From NCBI RefSeq assembly GCF_048006345.1, contig NZ_CP180351.1:1798001-1862000 (forward strand): 64,000 bases of DNA, given 5' to 3'. Under the pieces are notes generated by a model. The model did no database searches and was not told the DNA's origin. It saw only the letters and a list, made by a program, of their open reading frames with translations. Positions within the stretch are counted from its first letter, which is position 1. Every line of letters starts with the position of its first letter. The stretch comes from Marivita sp030148515. GTDB taxonomy: Bacteria > Pseudomonadota > Alphaproteobacteria > Rhodobacterales > Rhodobacteraceae. This document shows, piece after piece, positions 1 through 7,853 of this stretch. Position numbers and translations under genes: made by a program.

Positions 1-705
1 GACCTCAGCCCCCGGCTCCAGATCGCACAGGTATGACGAGCAGACCCCCGCGGGATCACGCTTAACCGTCAGCGAAAGGTTGTTGAAATTCGGCCGCTCC
101 CCGTCGCGCGGGCTGGAGACGGAATACAGCCGTGGCAAATGCGGATGACCCTTGTCGTCGAGGCCCGGCGCGATGATCCCAATGGATTGCCCTTCAAGCA
201 CGGGCATCGACTGGGCACCGAAATCGAGAATGATATGGCGCACGTCATGTTCGGGATCGTCCGTCAGACGGAAATTGCCGGTCACTTTTGCGGTGACGGG
301 TCGGCCAAGCGTATGCAGGTTCACAGTTGGCTTGGCTGCTGTTGCAGGCGCACGCGCCTTGCCACCCGCGCCCTTGTGCGCCTCTGCCAAAAGGGCCACC
401 ATCGCATCGTCCAGGGCTTCAAGCCCGGTTTCCGCCTCGCTGCCACCGATGTCTTCCTGTGGCGGCATCTCGGTCCAGGAATACTGCTCCTCAAGGGTAT
501 AGGGCGTGGTCACGACACGCCATTCGTCGATGGAACCGGTGGGGCAGACGGGAATGCAATCCATGCAGAAATTGCAGACATCCGCATTCACCACGACGTT
601 CATGTCGTCATGCTCGATCGCACCGATCGGACAGGTGTTTTCGCACGTGTAGCACCGGATGCAAATCTCGGGGTCGATCAAGTGCTGCTTGATCGGGGCG
701 CTCAT
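1..705 (-). CDS. boxA: BoxA, benzoyl-CoA 2,3-epoxidase reductase component (3' end outside window)
   Basis: Reductase that passes electrons from NADPH to the BoxB oxygenase in aerobic benzoyl-CoA degradation. The first 235 residues are present. Residues about 14-60 form a two-cluster ferredoxin with CIRCYTCENTCP and CNFCMDCIPVCP. An Ala/Pro-rich linker (about 95-115) follows, then the start of a ferredoxin-NADP reductase fold with the FAD-binding motif PRLYSVSS and a GVCSSYLCD stretch. The NADP-binding half lies beyond position 1. The start ATG overlaps the stop of the preceding small gene by four bases, so translation is probably coupled. Ferredoxin fused to FNR is the BoxA architecture, and boxB and boxC just upstream in the operon make the assignment secure. 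Confidence 0.93.
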   Translation of the reverse strand, partial: MSAPIKQHLIDPEICIRCYTCENTCPIGAIEHDDMNVVVNADVCNFCMDCIPVCPTGSIDEWRVVTTPYTLEEQYSWTEMPPQEDIGGSEAETGLEALDDAMVALLAEAHKGAGGKARAPATAAKPTVNLHTLGRPVTAKVTGNFRLTDDPEHDVRHIILDFGAQSMPVLEGQSIGIIAPGLDDKGHPHLPRLYSVSSPRDGERPNFNNLSLTVKRDPAGVCSSYLCDLEPGAEV

Positions 706-875
706 CGGGCGACCTCCCGGCACAGGATGGCGTCGGGAAGGGTCATCATTTCGATCAGCGCGCGACAGGGGCCGGCACAGTCCCTGCAGCCCATACAGCG
801 CCTGTGCAACGTTCCGATCTCGTGCGTGATGTCTGATGTGCGTGGGGCGCGGCCCACAGCCTGGTCGATGTTCAT
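702..875 (-). CDS. Small Cys-motif protein between boxB and boxA
   Basis: A 57-residue protein beginning MNIDQAVGRAPRTSD. An AGAGGA ribosome binding site lies about 6 nt before this ATG, and the stop overlaps the boxA start (ATGA). The middle holds a tight cysteine cluster, RRCMGCRDCAGPCRA (about residues 26-40), which could bind a metal or Fe-S centre. There is no signal peptide or membrane segment. The position between oxygenase and reductase genes suggests a role in assembling or coupling the BoxAB system, but that is inference. I do not know a characterised homologue. A longer in-frame start 11 codons upstream lacks a good ribosome binding site. Confidence 0.7.
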   Translation of the reverse strand: MNIDQAVGRAPRTSDITHEIGTLHRRCMGCRDCAGPCRALIEMMTLPDAILCREVAR

Positions 876-898
876 GGCATGTCCTCTTGCTGGGGTGC

Positions 899-915
899 CG
901 GGGCGCAAGGCCCCG
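899..915 (-). other. Intercistronic hairpin after boxB
   Basis: CGGGGC and GCCCCG arms (6 bp, 5-nt loop) lie between the boxB stop and the next start. There is no T-run, so processing or attenuation is more likely than full termination. Confidence 0.35.
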
Positions 916-943
916 ACCCGGTGTCGTTCCGGCCCTCGCCCCG

Positions 944-2395
944 TCAGGCCATGTGCAGTTTGACGTATTCGAAATCACCCGGCTTGTTGTCGATGCCCAC
1001 CTTGGGTGGCGCGATCCAGCTGGCGTATTTGCCGGGCTCGTAGCACGGCTTCATGAGGGACTGGACGAAATCGCCATCCGCCTTGGACGGCAGCCAGTCC
1101 GTTACGCCCTTTTCCCATGCTTCCTCGGAGATCAGGTTGCCTGCAGGATCGGCCTTGATCGCAGAGAAGATGCCGATCTGGCGGTGGAACGCTTCGTCGG
1201 GCAACTTCAGCTCGAACTCGATCCCGGCCTTCTCGATGATCTTGTTCCAGCGGCCGACCCCGCCCGAGGCGTCACGGATGTAATCGTCACGCAAGCGCAT
1301 ATTGATGGCGGTCAGCGCTGGCACTTCTTCGGCCACGATCTGACCGTCCTTGACGGTACGCACCACATAACTGTCCGACGTCAGCCGATGGTCATCGGTC
1401 AGACGGCTTTCCATATAGCGTCCCTTGATGCCGGCATTGAAGGCATTGGCCGCATTGGTCGAAACTTCTTGCCCGAACAGGTCGAGCGAAAGCGAATAAT
1501 GCAGGTTCAGCTTTTTCTGAATCGTGGGCAGATCGATCACCCCAAGATCACGGATCTTGTTGATGTCGTAGGGGTCGGAGATCCCGGCGTTTTTCATCGC
1601 AGTCACGGTGGCCTCGATCGTGCGGCCCACGCCGGTTTCACCGACGAACATGTGATGCGCCTCTTCGGTCAACATGAACCGGCAGGTGCGCGACAGCGGG
1701 TCAAAGCCCGACTGCGCGAGGCTTTCCAGCTGCATCTTGCCATCGCGGTCAGTGAAATAGGTAAACATGAAGAAAGACAGCCAATCAGGCGTCTCTTCGT
1801 TGAAGGCACCCAGCATCCGTGGCGCCTCGTCCGAACCCGACGACCGGCGCAGCAGGTCATCTGCCTCTTCACGACCATCTTTGCCGAAATACTTGAACAG
1901 CAAATAAACCATCGCCCAGAGGTGGCGGCCTTCCTCGACATTGACCTGAAAGAGGTTGCGCATGTCGTAAAGCGACGGCGCGGTTAGACCAAGGAAGCGC
2001 TGCTGTTCTACCGACCCCGGCTCGGTATCGCCCTGAATCACGATCAGGCGCTTGAGCATGTTGCGGTACTCGCCCGGCACATCGTGCCATACGTTTTCGC
2101 CTGCGTGCTCACCGCAGGGGATCTTGCGCTCCTCGACCTCTGGCGCGAGGAGCACACCCCAGCGGTATTCCGGCATGCGGACATAGTCGAACTTGGCCCA
2201 ACCCTTCGGGTCCACGGAGACGGCGGTGCGCAGATAGACCATGGAATTCTGGAAATTCTGCGGGATCAGGTCATTCCACCAGTTGATGTAGCCCGGATGC
2301 CACCGTTCCAGCGCCTTGAGCACCTTCTTGTCGCCACTCAGGCCGACGTTGTTCGGGATCTGGGTATCATAGCTGACATTGATCAGATCTAGCAT
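944..2395 (-). CDS. boxB: BoxB, benzoyl-CoA 2,3-epoxidase oxygenase component
   Basis: Class I di-iron oxygenase that epoxidises benzoyl-CoA at C2-C3 using O2 and electrons from BoxA. The product is 483 residues, close to the usual 470-480. Candidate iron ligands are visible in the ferritin-like helices: EEGRHLW (about 154-160) and EEAHHMF (about 244-250), both E-x-x-H type. The start at MLDLINVSYD is chosen because GGGAGGAAAG precedes it; the frame stays open upstream but that part does not resemble the family. It sits 77 nt downstream of boxC in the same transcription unit. BoxB has no close paralogues that would confuse the call. Confidence 0.95.
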   Translation of the reverse strand: MLDLINVSYDTQIPNNVGLSGDKKVLKALERWHPGYINWWNDLIPQNFQNSMVYLRTAVSVDPKGWAKFDYVRMPEYRWGVLLAPEVEERKIPCGEHAGENVWHDVPGEYRNMLKRLIVIQGDTEPGSVEQQRFLGLTAPSLYDMRNLFQVNVEEGRHLWAMVYLLFKYFGKDGREEADDLLRRSSGSDEAPRMLGAFNEETPDWLSFFMFTYFTDRDGKMQLESLAQSGFDPLSRTCRFMLTEEAHHMFVGETGVGRTIEATVTAMKNAGISDPYDINKIRDLGVIDLPTIQKKLNLHYSLSLDLFGQEVSTNAANAFNAGIKGRYMESRLTDDHRLTSDSYVVRTVKDGQIVAEEVPALTAINMRLRDDYIRDASGGVGRWNKIIEKAGIEFELKLPDEAFHRQIGIFSAIKADPAGNLISEEAWEKGVTDWLPSKADGDFVQSLMKPCYEPGKYASWIAPPKVGIDNKPGDFEYVKLHMA

Positions 2396-2472
2396 GTCTT
2401 TCCTCCCTAGGGATGATGGAGCTTTCGGCGAAAACTCTGGCGTTCGCGATTTTCCTTCGAAAAATCTTTGAG

Positions 2473-4134
2473 TTACACACGGTTCATGTCGAAATTTCCG
2501 CGAATTCCGGTGCCATAGCGCTGCAGGGCGCCATCCGCCCCGACCGCATTGGGGCGATTGAAGATCCAGTTTTGCCAAGCGGTCAGGCGACCGAAGATCC
2601 GGGTCTCCATTGTCTCGGGTCCCGCGAAGCGCAGGTTGGCTTCCATCCCCGTCATCGCATCGGGCGAGAAGCTGGCGCGTTCCTCAAGGAAAACACGCAC
2701 CTCATCTTCCCAGTCAATATCGTCAAGGATCATGGTCACCAAACCCAACTCATCCGCCTCTTCGGCCTCAAGAGCGGCACCAAGCGACGATTGCAGCTTG
2801 TCCACATGTGACGGGTCGCCAAGAAAGCGAGTCTGCAGACGGGTCAGGTCATTGCCCATAGGCATCGGGCCAAAATTGCTTGCGTTCAGCGTGACTGTCG
2901 CCAGCGGACGATTGTCGCCCTCGAACTCGCCTTCCATCATGTAGCTGCGGTCGACGGAAAAAAGGATCTCGGCCAGAACACCTGCAAAGCACGATCCATG
3001 CTCGACCAAAGCCACCATTGAGCGCGACGTGACATCAATGCGCTTGAGAACACGTTTCCAGTATTTGAGCACCTCATTCGCCAGCCAGTGATCGGCATTG
3101 TCCAGAAGGAGCGCCTCGTGTGCGGTCACCTGCTCGGGATCGCCAACGGTCCGGAAGACCAGAAGGCCAACCTCCATCTCGTTAAGGCGCAAGTGCAGGA
3201 TCGCATCGTCCAGTTCTCGTGCCACGCGCAGCATCCAGGACTGCGCCCCCTGCTCGGTGAACGCCGCCATGTCGGCAGGAGCGTCGCCATCGGGGCCGTG
3301 GATCGTGATGGACGCCGTGCGCCCTGCACGGTCCAGGGTGACTTCCACCGAAGAGTAGGTGACGGAACCATCTTCGCCGATGGTGCGCTGCAAAGGCGTC
3401 AGGGCGATGCCCCGATCGACATCCGGCTTGGACGACGCAGCAGCGAATTCGCGGGCGCGTTCGGCGACAATCTCGTCGAACCGTGCATTTGGCACGACCT
3501 CATCTACAAGATCCCAGTCCTTGGCGCGCCGCCCCTTGACCCCCTCCTCAACCGAGCAGAAGACATCGGCGCGGTCACGGCGCACCTTGCGCTTGTCGGT
3601 CACGCGAGTCAGTCCGCCTGTGCCCGGCAGAACCGCGAGCAACGGGACTTCGGGCAGCGACACGGCAGACGCGCCGTCATCGGTCAACATGATGTAATTG
3701 CACGCCAGCGCCAGCTCATAGCCGCCACCCGCGCAGGCGCCCTTGACCGCGCAGATGTATTTTTGGCCGCTGTCTTCTTCGGCGGCTTCATAGGTGTTGC
3801 GGGTCTCGTTGGTGAATTTACAAAAGTTGACTTTGTGGCTATGCGCGGCACCGCCCAGCATCCGGATATTTGCGCCCGCACAGAAGACCTTATCCTTGCC
3901 AGAGCGCATAACCACGACCTTCACCTCTGGATGCTCGAAACGCATGCGCTGGATGACATCGGAAAGCTCGATATCTACCCCCAGATCATAGGAGTTAAGC
4001 TTGAGTTGATACCCCTCGAACAGGCCCGCGTTTTCATCCACATCCATATAGAGATTGGCGACGGGTCCGTCATACTCCACCCGCCAGTGGCGGTACTGCG
4101 AAGGGTCGGTCTGGAAATCGATGGCCTTGGTCAT
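2473..4134 (-). CDS. boxC: BoxC, 2,3-epoxybenzoyl-CoA dihydrolase (benzoyl-CoA-dihydrodiol lyase)
   Basis: Opens the ring of 2,3-epoxybenzoyl-CoA by adding two waters, giving 3,4-dehydroadipyl-CoA semialdehyde and formate. The 553-residue length fits BoxC, an enlarged member of the enoyl-CoA hydratase/crotonase superfamily. The crotonase oxyanion-hole region appears as VFCAGANIRMLGG near residue 84, with ACAGGGYELALACNY further on. The start MTKAIDF follows a GAAAGGAACGCGCC leader; a start 16 codons upstream would overlap the operator. It is the first gene of the boxC-boxB-small-boxA unit, which is probably driven from the promoter region at 4135-4287. Confidence 0.94.
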   Translation of the reverse strand: MTKAIDFQTDPSQYRHWRVEYDGPVANLYMDVDENAGLFEGYQLKLNSYDLGVDIELSDVIQRMRFEHPEVKVVVMRSGKDKVFCAGANIRMLGGAAHSHKVNFCKFTNETRNTYEAAEEDSGQKYICAVKGACAGGGYELALACNYIMLTDDGASAVSLPEVPLLAVLPGTGGLTRVTDKRKVRRDRADVFCSVEEGVKGRRAKDWDLVDEVVPNARFDEIVAERAREFAAASSKPDVDRGIALTPLQRTIGEDGSVTYSSVEVTLDRAGRTASITIHGPDGDAPADMAAFTEQGAQSWMLRVARELDDAILHLRLNEMEVGLLVFRTVGDPEQVTAHEALLLDNADHWLANEVLKYWKRVLKRIDVTSRSMVALVEHGSCFAGVLAEILFSVDRSYMMEGEFEGDNRPLATVTLNASNFGPMPMGNDLTRLQTRFLGDPSHVDKLQSSLGAALEAEEADELGLVTMILDDIDWEDEVRVFLEERASFSPDAMTGMEANLRFAGPETMETRIFGRLTAWQNWIFNRPNAVGADGALQRYGTGIRGNFDMNRV

Positions 4135-4159
4135 GGCGCGTTCCTTTCGATCATGTTGG

Positions 4160-4173
4160 TGCATTATAATGCT
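4160..4173. promoter_or_regulatory. Proximal BzdR/BoxR-like operator of the box operon
   Basis: TGCATTATAATGCT matches TGCA-N6-TGCA at all but the last base. It lies 26 nt before the boxC ATG. On the minus strand it contains TATAAT with a plausible TTTACC -35 hexamer 16 nt upstream, so binding would block the -10 element. TGCA-N6-TGCA is the operator described for BzdR/BoxR of benzoate clusters; assignment here is by pattern only. Confidence 0.6.
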
Positions 4174-4273
4174 ATGTCTCATTGGGTAAAGTCTTTATCA
4201 GAACTTTTCTTGGATATTTTTATCATTATATTTTAGATATTTAGATCAATAATAAACGATCAATTTCCATTTA

Positions 4274-4287
4274 TGCATTATATTGCA
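4274..4287. promoter_or_regulatory. Distal BzdR/BoxR-like operator of the box operon
   Basis: TGCATTATATTGCA is an exact TGCA-N6-TGCA match. It abuts the stop codon of the DUF309 gene. Its centre lies 114 bp from the proximal site, about eleven helical turns. Confidence 0.6.
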
Positions 4288-4725
4288 TTATTCCGCAAGC
4301 CTTACGTTGCGCTCGATGCGTTCCCAATCCGCAGGTGCGAGGACCAGAACAGGATCGCCACCGCGCGCGCGCGCCTGCACGGACAGGGCACGCGCAATCT
4401 CAAGAAGCCTGAGAGCTGCACCCGACCGACCCATCCGCGCCTTCAACCCTGCATTTGCGAGCTGGATCGCAGCCTGAACCGACACCCGTTCGGCCCCATT
4501 CGGTGGGCAGGCCAGCCAAAGCGCCTCCAGCACTTCATGGGCTTCCCAGAAATACCCATCCCGCAGAAAAGCTTGACCTGCGGCCCACGCCATCGAAGCA
4601 GCGAGGCTGGGCAACGGATCGTTCACCCGGACATCCTTGAAGCGGTCGAACAAGTCTTCGGGATGACGCGCCGTCTGTCCCGGCACATAGGGATGTGGCG
4701 GGCGCCAGACCACCGGCTGAGTCAT
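4288..4725 (-). CDS. DUF309 family protein
   Basis: A 145-residue soluble protein with the DUF309 signature GYFWEAHEVLEALW (about residues 57-70), where the two H-E pairs are typical of this helical family. The biochemical role of the family is unknown. It is the last gene of the DUF4863-ligase-hydrolase unit and overlaps the tiny gene before it by four bases (ATGA). Co-transcription with benzoate-CoA ligase suggests an accessory role in aromatic-acid use, which is inference. Its stop codon directly touches the distal operator of the box operon. Confidence 0.8.
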   Translation of the reverse strand: MTQPVVWRPPHPYVPGQTARHPEDLFDRFKDVRVNDPLPSLAASMAWAAGQAFLRDGYFWEAHEVLEALWLACPPNGAERVSVQAAIQLANAGLKARMGRSGAALRLLEIARALSVQARARGGDPVLVLAPADWERIERNVRLAE

Positions 4726-4874
4726 ACGGGCACAGGCGCGTCCCAGGCGGCAAAAGCCAGGATCGTGGCGACCGGATCCACCACTTCAACCTCGCGCGTG
4801 TCCAGATTGAACAAAGGCGTTCCGGCGTCGGTCCCTGCACCCCGGTAGCTGCAGACATGGCTTTGCAACCTCAC
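4722..4874 (-). CDS. Tiny 50-residue protein coupled to both neighbours
   Basis: An open frame of 50 codons starting with GTG inside the stop of the hydrolase (GTGA overlap) and ending in the start of DUF309 (ATGA overlap). The predicted product begins VRLQSHVCSYRGAGTDAGTP and ends ILAFAAWDAPVPV. There is no signal peptide, membrane helix or known motif; one Cys is present. Four-base overlaps at both ends match those of proven genes in this operon, which is the main reason to believe it. It is below most gene-calling length limits. Function unknown; it could help the hydrolase or the DUF309 protein. Confidence 0.6.
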   Translation of the reverse strand: MRLQSHVCSYRGAGTDAGTPLFNLDTREVEVVDPVATILAFAAWDAPVPV

Positions 4875-5695
4875 GCGACCTGAACCTCTGCGCGTTCGAT
4901 CCTATCAAGCCGCGCACAGAAGTCTGCAACCTCGGCCAGCACCGCCTCGGGCTGGTCTTGATGCGGGGCGTGCCGACACTCTTCAAGGATCAGGGTCTCG
5001 ACCGGCGAATAGATGCGGTCCTCGATCTCGGAAATTTGGGCCAGAGTGCCGTATTGATCCTGCCGCCCCTGGATCGCCAGAACCGGGATGCGCAGATAGT
5101 CGATCACCTCGCCGACATGCCAAGTCCGGAAATCCGGGTGAAGCCACGCGTCGTTCCAACCTCGGAATGCCACGTCCACATTGCTGTGATGACGCGCAAG
5201 ACGGTCGCGCAGATCGCTTGTTTCATAGGCCTCGCGGGCGGCTGCAATCGCGGCGAGGCCCATCTCCTCGGTAAAGAAATGCGGCGCCATCAAAACAAGG
5301 CCGCGCACCCGGTGATCCACAACAGAACCCGCATGGATCGCGGCGATGGTCGCGCCGTCGGAATGGCCCATCAGGACACCGCGTTCAAACCCCATCGCAT
5401 CAAGCACCTGCGGCAACACCTTAACGGCCTCTTGCGTCATGTAGTCCAACGGACGGGGCAGATCGCACGGGTCCGATGCGCCATAACCCGCGCGCGACCA
5501 TGCAAACACCCCCATCCCGGTGGCTGCGGCCAGCCGCTCGGGAAAGTCGCGCCAAAGACCAAGCGAACCCAATCCTTCATGCAGAAGAACAAGTGTCGGG
5601 GCTTTTTCAGGCGCCGGTCCCCAGCTTGCCCATTCCAGCGATTTACCATCCGCCTCAAGACGCCCAGCGCCACTCGCCCATGCGATTGCCATCAT
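4871..5695 (-). CDS. Alpha/beta hydrolase of the benzoate cluster
   Basis: A 274-residue cytoplasmic alpha/beta hydrolase. The oxyanion region is LLHEGLGSLGLW (about 36-47), the nucleophile elbow is MGHSDGAT (Ser near residue 110), and a C-terminal His lies in ECRHAPHQD. The start MMAIAW is chosen because its ATG overlaps the ligase stop (ATGA); upstream in-frame Met codons lie inside the ligase gene. Its place next to benzoate-CoA ligase suggests hydrolysis of an aromatic ester or a CoA thioester, perhaps as a relief valve, but the substrate cannot be read from sequence. Confidence 0.85.
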   Translation of the reverse strand: MMAIAWASGAGRLEADGKSLEWASWGPAPEKAPTLVLLHEGLGSLGLWRDFPERLAAATGMGVFAWSRAGYGASDPCDLPRPLDYMTQEAVKVLPQVLDAMGFERGVLMGHSDGATIAAIHAGSVVDHRVRGLVLMAPHFFTEEMGLAAIAAAREAYETSDLRDRLARHHSNVDVAFRGWNDAWLHPDFRTWHVGEVIDYLRIPVLAIQGRQDQYGTLAQISEIEDRIYSPVETLILEECRHAPHQDQPEAVLAEVADFCARLDRIERAEVQVA

Positions 5696-7233
5696 GCCAT
5701 CTCCCGTAGTTTGAAACGCTGAATTTTGCCCGTCGCCGTTTTCGGCAGGTCTGGCACGATCTCGACCCAACGCGGATACTTCCACGCGCCAATCCTGTCT
5801 TTCACAAACTCCTTGAGCCGGGCCTGTATGTCCTCGGATGAAGCGCCATCCTTCAACACCACATAGGCCATCGGTTTTTCGAGCCCTTCGGCATCGCGCC
5901 GCGCTACGACTGCGGCCTCGAGAACGGCATCATGGGCGACAAGGGCCTGTTCCACCTCGAAGGGGCTGACCCAGATTCCCGAGACCTTGAACAGGTCATC
6001 GGTGCGCCCGCAATAGACAAAGCGTCCCTCTTCGGTGATGGAATACTTGTCGCCGGTGCGCGTCCAGACACCCTCGAAGGTGGCACGACTTTTGGCGCGC
6101 TGGTTCCAGTAACCATCGGCGGCGGAAGCCCCACGCACCAGCAGCTCACCGACCTCGCCCGGTGCGATGTCATGGCCCGCCTCGTCAACGCAACGCAAGT
6201 CATACCCCGGCACCGCCATGCCCGACGTCCCGTAGACGACATCGTCGGGACGGTTGGACAGAAAGATGTGCAGCATCTCGGTAGAGCCGACCCCGTCAAG
6301 GATATCCACGCCCCAAAGACGTTTCCATTTCAGGCCCACCTCCTCGGGCAAAGCCTCTCCGGCCGAGATGCAGCAGCGCATGGCGGCGGGCGGCACGCCG
6401 TGGCGCTCCAGATGCGCGATGGTGGCGGCATAAAGCGTGGGCACCCCGCAATAGATCGTGGGCGCATGTTCGCGCAGGATATCGACCACAACTTCGGGCG
6501 TGGGACGACCCGCGTAAAGCAGTGTGGTGGCCCCCGCGGACATGGGAAACGTCATCGCATTGCCAAGCCCATAGGCAAAAAAGATCTTGGCCACCGAATA
6601 CACGATATCGTCTTCGCGCATCTGCAGGACATGGGCACCATAGGTTTCCGCCGTAGCGCGCAACGCACCGTGAACGTGCCGCACGCCTTTGGGCTGACCG
6701 GTCGACCCTGAGGAATAGAGCCAGAAGGCGCACTCATCCGCCCCTGCCTGTACCGCCGCAACAGGGGTCGCACCTTCGGTGAATTCGGCCAGCGTCACGC
6801 ATCCTTCGGGTGCGGCGCCCCCTTCGACAACGATATGGCGCAGATAGGGATTGCCCTGCGTTGCAGGAAGAACCACCGGCAAAAGCTCGGCCGAGACGAA
6901 AAGGCAGGCCGCCCGACTGTCACGCAGGATCGCGTCATAGACAGGTGTGGCCAGAAGCGTATTCAACGCGATGGGGACCACCCCTGATTTCAAGCCGCCC
7001 CAGAAAACCACCGGATAACTGACGCGGTCCAGCAGGATACAGGCCACCCGTTCCTCCCGCATGATCCCGGCACGGGCAAAGGCCCCGGCCATCCGATCTG
7101 TTTCTGCGGCCAATTGCCCATAGGTCAATTCCGCCGTGCCCTCGCCAACCTCGCGGAAAGCGGGCTTGGCATCGCGGCCTTCGGCAATGTGCCGGTCCAC
7201 GAACCATAGGGCCGCGTTTTGGTTCTCCTCCAT
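5692..7233 (-). CDS. bclA: Benzoate-CoA ligase
   Basis: Activates benzoate to benzoyl-CoA with ATP and CoA, the entry step of the box pathway. The 513 residues match the benzoate-CoA ligase family. The adenylation P-loop is YSSGSTGQPKG (about 173-183), GSTEMLHIF is the A5 region, TGDKY carries the A7 Asp, and the C-terminal KTATGKIQRFKLRE holds the catalytic Lys. The start at MEENQN follows GGGAGGAAGACGG. It is the second gene after the DUF4863 lyase and is under the operator pair at 7788-7853. A related substrate such as 2-aminobenzoate or a hydroxybenzoate is possible, but the adjacent box genes favour benzoate. Confidence 0.92.
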   Translation of the reverse strand: MEENQNAALWFVDRHIAEGRDAKPAFREVGEGTAELTYGQLAAETDRMAGAFARAGIMREERVACILLDRVSYPVVFWGGLKSGVVPIALNTLLATPVYDAILRDSRAACLFVSAELLPVVLPATQGNPYLRHIVVEGGAAPEGCVTLAEFTEGATPVAAVQAGADECAFWLYSSGSTGQPKGVRHVHGALRATAETYGAHVLQMREDDIVYSVAKIFFAYGLGNAMTFPMSAGATTLLYAGRPTPEVVVDILREHAPTIYCGVPTLYAATIAHLERHGVPPAAMRCCISAGEALPEEVGLKWKRLWGVDILDGVGSTEMLHIFLSNRPDDVVYGTSGMAVPGYDLRCVDEAGHDIAPGEVGELLVRGASAADGYWNQRAKSRATFEGVWTRTGDKYSITEEGRFVYCGRTDDLFKVSGIWVSPFEVEQALVAHDAVLEAAVVARRDAEGLEKPMAYVVLKDGASSEDIQARLKEFVKDRIGAWKYPRWVEIVPDLPKTATGKIQRFKLREMA

Positions 7234-7287
7234 CCGTCTTCCTCCCTGCTTGCCGCGTGACACTGGCGCTGCGGCTGGCACCGCGAC

Positions 7288-7755
7288 CTACCGGCCGGTG
7301 AACTCGATCGCCCCCTCGGGCAGAAGATACAGGATATGTGCATCGCCACCCTCGACCGTCGGATGGTGGTCCGAACCCGGACCATAGACATACCAGCCCT
7401 TCTCACGGCCGTCGAAACGCGGATCGCCTTCAAGCGGGAAAATCGCGCCGATCTCGCCGGTGGTATGGACGTGATGCGGGCCACGGACATCGCGCATGCG
7501 CACCACATCCACGCTGAACCGTCCGGCCTCGGCACCGGGTTTGATCGCGCGGCCATAGCGGATGCCGCCTGCCTCGCGCGCCATCAACCAACCCTCGGCC
7601 TCACCTTCCGCGCAGAGCGCCGCAAGTCGCTGGAAAGCCGGCGATCCCGGTGGAACGTTCGCGTTCAGCCGCACCTCCAACGCAGCATCCAGTGGGGCGT
7701 CACCCACGATCTGTACAATTTCGGCCACGGCCTTGGCGAATTCCTGTTGGGACAT
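7288..7755 (-). CDS. DUF4863 family protein, 4-hydroxylaminobenzoate lyase-like
   Basis: A 155-residue protein of the DUF4863 family, which includes PnbB, the 4-hydroxylaminobenzoate lyase of 4-nitrobenzoate degradation. It contains GPHHVHTTGEIGAIFP, a His-rich cupin-like stretch (about 93-108), and GSDHHPTV later. It is the first gene of the unit that includes benzoate-CoA ligase, 33 nt downstream of an operator-like site. Family members commonly sit near benzoyl-CoA genes where no nitrobenzoate step is known, so the true reaction here may differ; no nitroreductase is present in the window. Family assignment is likely, reaction is uncertain. Confidence 0.75.
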   Translation of the reverse strand: MSQQEFAKAVAEIVQIVGDAPLDAALEVRLNANVPPGSPAFQRLAALCAEGEAEGWLMAREAGGIRYGRAIKPGAEAGRFSVDVVRMRDVRGPHHVHTTGEIGAIFPLEGDPRFDGREKGWYVYGPGSDHHPTVEGGDAHILYLLPEGAIEFTGR

Positions 7756-7787
7756 CAGTGCGCTCCCCCAGTTGCGACTCCCCTTGA

Positions 7788-7801
7788 TGCTATATAGTGC
7801 A
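7788..7801. promoter_or_regulatory. Proximal BzdR/BoxR-like operator of the ligase unit
   Basis: TGCTATATAGTGCA matches TGCA-N6-TGCA with one mismatch. It lies 33 nt before the DUF4863 start and covers a CTATAT/TATATA -10-like element on the minus strand, with TTGCGA 18 nt further upstream. Confidence 0.55.
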
Positions 7802-7839
7802 ATTCATCACGCCTATCGCAAGTAATATTTACCAATATA

Positions 7840-7853
7840 TGCATTTTAATGCA
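7840..7853. promoter_or_regulatory. Distal BzdR/BoxR-like operator of the ligase unit
   Basis: TGCATTTTAATGCA is an exact TGCA-N6-TGCA match that overlaps the stop codon of the thiolase gene. Its centre lies 52 bp from the proximal site, close to five helical turns. Confidence 0.6.
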
